Shown here piece after piece: positions 60,710 to 64,000 of a stretch of DNA of 64,000 nucleotides; the stretch's first letter is position 1; every line of letters begins with the position of its first letter. Source of the DNA: VRUE01 sp963695835. GTDB lineage: Bacteria > Actinomycetota > Thermoleophilia > Solirubrobacterales > 70-9. The position numbers and the translations under genes were made by a program. The stretch covers positions 434,001 to 498,000 of the forward strand of contig CAVOHR010000001.1 of assembly GCA_963695835.1 (NCBI GenBank), written 5' to 3'. The notes below the pieces were generated by a model that was not told the DNA's origin, made no database searches, and worked only from the letters and a program-made list of their open reading frames with translations.

Positions 60710-62365
60710 ATGAGCGCCCGGCCGGGGGTCGTCTACCTGGTCGGCGCGGGTCCTGGCGACCCGGGCTTGATGACGGTTCGCTCGCTGGAGCTGATCGCCG
60801 ACGCCGACGCGATCTTCTACGACCGCCTGATTCCCCCCGGCGCCCTCGACGGCGCCCGCGAGGACGTCGAGCTGATCTACGTCGGCAAGCACGCCGCCCA
60901 CCGGACGACGAGCCGACCCGGAGGCAACTCTTCGTCGCGTCGATCCACTGTTCCGCAGGAGGAGACGAACGCGCGGTTGGTCGAGGCGGCGCGCGAAGGC
61001 AAGAGCGTCGTCCGGCTGAAGGGCGGTGACCCGTTCGTCTTCGGCCGCGGCGGCGAGGAGGGCGAGGCGCTGCGCGAGGCGGGGGTCGAGTTCGAGGTCG
61101 TGCCGGGTGTGACCGCGGGGCTCGCGGCTACCGCCTACGCCGGCATTCCGGTCACCCACCGCGACGACGCCTCGGCGGTGGCCTTCGTCACCGGGCACGA
61201 GGATCCCGAGAAGGCCGACACGGCTCTCGACTGGGAGGCGCTGGCACGCTTCCCCGGCACGCTCGTCTTCTTCATGGGCGTCAAGCGGCTGGCCGGGAAC
61301 GCGGCGGCGCTGATCGCCGCCGGCCGCGATCCCGAGGAGCCCGCTGCGGCGGTCGAGCGCGGGACGATGGCGGGGCAGCGAACGGTGGCCGCGACGCTCG
61401 GCACGCTGGCCGAAGCGGTCCAGCGCGAGGGGGTCGGCGCCCCGGCGCTGGTCGTCGTCGGCCCGGTGGTCGAGCGGCGCGAGGCGCTGGCCTGGCTCGA
61501 GCGCCGCCCGCTGCACGGCCGCCGCGTCGCCGTCACCCGCGCCCGTGCCCAGACGAGCGGCCTCGCCGCGACGCTGCGCGGCCTCGGCGCCGAGGTGGTC
61601 GAGCTGCCGGCGATCCGGATCGAGCCGCGGCTCGACAGCGAGGAGGTACGGCGGGCGGTCGCGCGGATCGGCGAGTACTCGCTGGTCTGCCTGACCAGCC
61701 CCAACGGGGTGCGGCTGCTGTTCGAGGCACTTGCTGCGGCCGGCCTCGATGCTCGAGCGTTTGGCGAAGCGCCGAAGAGCGAGCACGTAGGAGGGGGGGA
61801 AGGGCCGAGTGGCGCCGTGAATGGCTCGGCGGGGTCGGGGAAGGGCGCCGGCACGGAGGCCTCGGCTGCGGATGGAACGACAATCGCCGCGATCGGTCCG
61901 GGCACCGCCCGCGCCCTCGCCGAGCACGGAGTCTCGGCCGATGTCGTCCCCGAGCGCTTCGTCGCCGAGGCGCTGGTCGAAGCGCTCGCGCCCGTCGAGG
62001 TCGATGGACGGCGCGTGCTCGTCGCCCGTGCCGCCGAGGCGCGCGACGTCCTCCCCGACGCGCTGCGGGAGCGCGGCGCCGAGGTCGACGTCGTCGCCCT
62101 CTACGAGACGGTCCGCGAGGCGCCCGAGCCTGACGCGGTCGAGGCTGCGCAGGGCGCCGATTACGTCACCTTCACCTCCTCCTCGACCGTGCGCAACCTG
62201 ACCGAGGCGCTGGGCGACCGCTTCCCGCGCGACGCCCGTATCGCCTCGATCGGCCCGATCACCAGCGAGGCGGCCCGCGCCGCCGGCCTCGAGGTCGCGG
62301 TCGAGGCCGAGCGCCACGACATCGACGGCCTGGTCGCCGCCCTCCTCGCCGACACGGCTCACTGA
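60710..62365 (+). CDS. Uroporphyrinogen-III methyltransferase / synthase fusion (CobA-HemD)
   Basis: 551 aa. Residues 1-245: SUMT with VYLVGAGPGDPGLMTVRSLELI, GDPFVFGRGGEEGEAL, VPGVTAGLAATAYAGIPVTHR; makes precorrin-2 for sirohaem/B12. Residues 260-551: HemD with VAVTRARAQTSGLAATL, SLVCLTSPNGVRLLFEAL, TIAAIGPGTARALAEHG, YVTFTSSSTVRNL; closes uroporphyrinogen III. The two activities are commonly fused in actinomycetes. Two insertions stand out: about 16 residues (RPGGNSSSRRST) in the SUMT loop near residue 65 and 35 Gly/Ser-rich residues before TIAAIGPG. Start ATG 60710. Confidence 0.93.
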   Translation: MSARPGVVYLVGAGPGDPGLMTVRSLELIADADAIFYDRLIPPGALDGAREDVELIYVGKHAAHRTTSRPGGNSSSRRSTVPQEETNARLVEAAREGKSVVRLKGGDPFVFGRGGEEGEALREAGVEFEVVPGVTAGLAATAYAGIPVTHRDDASAVAFVTGHEDPEKADTALDWEALARFPGTLVFFMGVKRLAGNAAALIAAGRDPEEPAAAVERGTMAGQRTVAATLGTLAEAVQREGVGAPALVVVGPVVERREALAWLERRPLHGRRVAVTRARAQTSGLAATLRGLGAEVVELPAIRIEPRLDSEEVRRAVARIGEYSLVCLTSPNGVRLLFEALAAAGLDARAFGEAPKSEHVGGGEGPSGAVNGSAGSGKGAGTEASAADGTTIAAIGPGTARALAEHGVSADVVPERFVAEALVEALAPVEVDGRRVLVARAAEARDVLPDALRERGAEVDVVALYETVREAPEPDAVEAAQGADYVTFTSSSTVRNLTEALGDRFPRDARIASIGPITSEAARAAGLEVAVEAERHDIDGLVAALLADTAH

Positions 62366-62418
62366 TTGCTGCTTTTTCCCCAGCCTCATGTGGAAAATCC
62401 AGCGATCGAAGGCCTGAG

Positions 62419-63162
62419 ATGAGTTTCGGGGTCCCGCATAGGCATTACCGCCTTACCGACTCGACCAACGCCCGCGCGCGCGAGCTGGCCGAGGCGGGGG
62501 CGCCGCACGGCACGGTCGTCACCGCCGCCGAGCAGACCGCGGGGCGCGGGCGGCAGGGCCGCAGCTGGACGGCGCCGCCGGGCAAGGCGCTGCTCTACTC
62601 GGCGGTGCTGCGGCCGCTCGACGAGCGCCATCTGCTGCTGCCGCTCGCCGTGCCGCTGGCGGTCTGCGAGGCGGCCGAGGAGCTGCAACCGGGGATCGAG
62701 TGCGCGATCAAGTGGCCGAACGACATCTGGGTCGACGGGCGCAAGCTGGCCGGCGTTCTCATAGAGGCCAAGCCCCGGGACGGCTGGGCGGTGATCGGCG
62801 TCGGCCTCAACCTGACGATCGAGCCGCACGAGTTCCCGCCAGAGCTGCGCGACTTCGCCGTCTCGCTCCTGACCGCAACCCCCGACGACCGCGTCGCTGT
62901 TCCTTTGCCGCGACATGCGCGGACAAGGAACAGCGCAGCAAGGGGAGTGCTCGACCGGGCCCTCGACCGCTGGGTCGCCGCCGGCCGCGGCGACGTGCTC
63001 TCCGCCTGGCGCTCGCGCGACGCGCTGCGCGGCCGCGAGGTCTCCTGGGACGGGGGGGCCGGCGTCGCCGACGGGATCGAGGACTCGGGCGACCTAGTCG
63101 TCGTCGCTGCCGGCGGCGACCGCGTCGTCCTCGGCGCCGGCGAGGTTCACCTCAGGCTCTGA
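62419..63162 (+). CDS. birA: Biotin-[acetyl-CoA-carboxylase] ligase, BirA type
   Basis: 247 aa catalytic biotin ligase without an N-terminal DNA-binding domain. Biotin/ATP site: TAAEQTAGRGRQGRSWTAPPGKALLYS (GRGRxGRxW), and KWPNDIWVDGRKLAGVLIEA, GVGLNLTI. The C-terminal SH3-like domain ends GDRVVLGAGEVHLRL. About 15 residues near 155-170 (VPLPRHARTRNSAAR) are encoded by a P3 palindrome in a surface-loop position. Attaches biotin to the carboxylase complex whose beta subunit is at 8628. Its 3' end overlaps the converging gene at 63094 by 69 bp. Confidence 0.92.
   Translation: MSFGVPHRHYRLTDSTNARARELAEAGAPHGTVVTAAEQTAGRGRQGRSWTAPPGKALLYSAVLRPLDERHLLLPLAVPLAVCEAAEELQPGIECAIKWPNDIWVDGRKLAGVLIEAKPRDGWAVIGVGLNLTIEPHEFPPELRDFAVSLLTATPDDRVAVPLPRHARTRNSAARGVLDRALDRWVAAGRGDVLSAWRSRDALRGREVSWDGGAGVADGIEDSGDLVVVAAGGDRVVLGAGEVHLRL
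62895..62935. repeat. P3 palindrome inside birA
   Basis: CGCTGTTCCTTTGCC ... GGACAAGGAACAGCG, centre GCGACATGCGC. The birA frame continues through it. Confidence 0.85.
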
Positions 63163-64000
63163 GCCGTTGGCGCCGTTCTTGCCGGCTTTGGCGGCCTTCC
63201 TGTCCATCCGCGGCGCCCTCTCCGACGGCTTGGCGCCGTTCTCGCCCTCGCCGCCCTTCGCCTTCTTGCGCTTGCGCCGGCGTTTGCCGCCTTTGGGGAA
63301 GTTGCGCAGCAGTTCGCGCGCCGTCGCCGACGGTTTCCGCGCCATCCGCATCCGCGCGCCGCGCAGCACCTCCTCGCCTTCGGGGGTGTGGGAGACAGCG
63401 CCGGCCAGCAGCGCGACCGCCAGGCGGCGGTCCTGTTTGCGCGCCGCGTGGACGAGGCGCCGCGCGTTGCGACCGTGTGCGCGGCCGGAGGAGTTGACCA
63501 GCAGGCCGAGCAGGCGCTTGGTCTCCGGCCAGCGCTGCACGGCGTACTCTTCGTGCAGCTCGCGCGTGTAGGAGGCGAGCCGCCAGACCCACGCCTGCGC
63601 CTGGTCGCGGCGGCCGATCCGTTTGTCGACCAGCGCCTGCAGCAACGTCTTCGTCCCGGCCCGCTTGTCGTCGCGGCTCCAGCTGCCGACGATTTCGATC
63701 GCGTCGTCGAACGCCTCGGCATCGCCCAGGTCGGCGATCTCGGCCAGCGCTTTCAGCCGCAGCTGCGAGTTGCGGTTGCGCTGCACGCAGGTCAGCAGGA
63801 AGCGGCGGCGCAGCTCCTTCGTCTGGTCGTTCTGCAGCATCGAGCGCGCCCGGCGCCAGTTCTGCGGGTTGACCCGCGCCCCGGCAAGCGCCGCCCAGGC
63901 GTGCTGCTCGGGGTAGTCGAGGTTCTCGACCGCGATCCGCCACAGCTCGCGTTCGAGCACCTGGGTGCGCTTTTCGGAGTCCTCGGAGACGGGGACGATC
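63094..64000 (-). CDS. Hypothetical protein with basic C-terminus, partial
   Basis: At least 302 aa; the frame is open to the end of the window, so the N-terminus is beyond it (GTG at 63960 is an internal possibility). The visible part is helical, with repeated Trp and Arg (ELWRIAVENLDYPEQHAWAALAGARVNPQNWRRARSMLQND), and ends with a Lys/Arg-rich stretch (KGGKRRRKRKKAKGGEGENG) and an acidic tail GAEDDAVAAGSDDD. No family recognised. The basic-acidic tail suggests an RNA- or DNA-bound protein. It overlaps the convergent birA gene by 69 bp, so one of the two ends may be mis-set. Confidence 0.6.
   Translation of the reverse strand, partial: IVPVSEDSEKRTQVLERELWRIAVENLDYPEQHAWAALAGARVNPQNWRRARSMLQNDQTKELRRRFLLTCVQRNRNSQLRLKALAEIADLGDAEAFDDAIEIVGSWSRDDKRAGTKTLLQALVDKRIGRRDQAQAWVWRLASYTRELHEEYAVQRWPETKRLLGLLVNSSGRAHGRNARRLVHAARKQDRRLAVALLAGAVSHTPEGEEVLRGARMRMARKPSATARELLRNFPKGGKRRRKRKKAKGGEGENGAKPSERAPRMDRKAAKAGKNGANGSEPEVNLAGAEDDAVAAGSDDD

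Overview
The window is a high-GC bacterial chromosome segment. The GC-rich third codon positions, a PAC2-family gene, scattered propionate-pathway genes, DUF559/AbiEi-type proteins and large secreted modular proteins all point to an actinomycete, most likely of the Thermoleophilia/Solirubrobacterales type. That assignment is inference from gene content, not a phylogeny. At least three apparent single-base frameshifts (one in ileS, two in an FAD/Fe-S oxidoreductase) suggest either a draft-quality sequence or real gene decay.

Layout. 1-1.45 kb: end of a spermidine/putrescine-type ABC importer (potB, potC). 1.45-5.94 kb: a lower-GC accessory insert (IS1595-type transposase, methyltransferase-nuclease fusion, RelE-like toxin with partner, two unknown genes). 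It sits inside one copy of a 113-nt inverted-repeat element that is found whole at 10.2 and 59.6 kb. 5.9-8.6 kb: four TetR-type genes, one without a DNA-binding domain. 8.6-15 kb: acyl-CoA carboxylase beta subunit, a decapeptide-repeat exported protein, a DUF559 nuclease-like gene bounded by palindromes, methylmalonyl-CoA mutase and a nucleotide-sugar epimerase. 15.2-19.1 kb: a sigma factor fused to an anti-sigma-like zinc finger and a membrane segment, a coupled secreted protein, and a basic coiled-coil protein behind tandem LexA-like boxes. 19-28.8 kb: inositol-phosphatase family, UvrD-like helicase-nuclease, PAC2, two half-size TauE proteins, trehalose phosphatase, a tRNA-like sequence, PolX, thioredoxin, tautomerase. 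28.8-45.8 kb: ileS, SDR, FAD/Fe-S oxidoreductase, benzoylformate-decarboxylase-like enzyme, secreted M15-like protein, lipoprotein, fumarase, aldehyde dehydrogenase, SpoIID protein, YchF, PAP2. 46-54 kb: BtrH-like protein, a 972-residue secreted modular protein, methyltransferase, methylmalonyl-CoA epimerase, DUF1385, RarA. 54.1-64 kb: aldehyde dehydrogenase, ccmABCD-hemA operon, hemC, cobA-hemD fusion, birA and a gene running off the edge.

How genes work together. Carboxylase, epimerase and mutase form the propionyl-CoA to succinyl-CoA route, and BirA would biotinylate the carboxylase complex. The ccm genes (haem export and cytochrome c maturation) are translationally chained to hemA and followed by hemC and cobA-hemD, so haem synthesis and haem delivery are co-expressed.

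The most unusual aspect is the density of short palindromic repeats. I sort them into five families: P1 (113-nt inverted-repeat element), P2 (TTGACC...GGTCAA core), P3 (CGCTGTTCC...GGAACAGCG), P4 (about 130 nt, four inner hairpins) and P5 (GACCGAGGAC core). They sit in nearly every intergenic gap, often contain the stop codons of flanking genes, and in several cases lie in frame inside housekeeping genes (ileS, birA, rarA, a lipocalin-like gene). In P2 and P4 the core is conserved while the outer arms differ from site to site yet stay perfectly or nearly perfectly self-complementary. One P2 pair, in inverted orientation, supplies the start and the stop codon of the DUF559 nuclease-like gene. 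That arrangement resembles a self-propagating palindrome with its own protein and is the best candidate here for an undescribed system.
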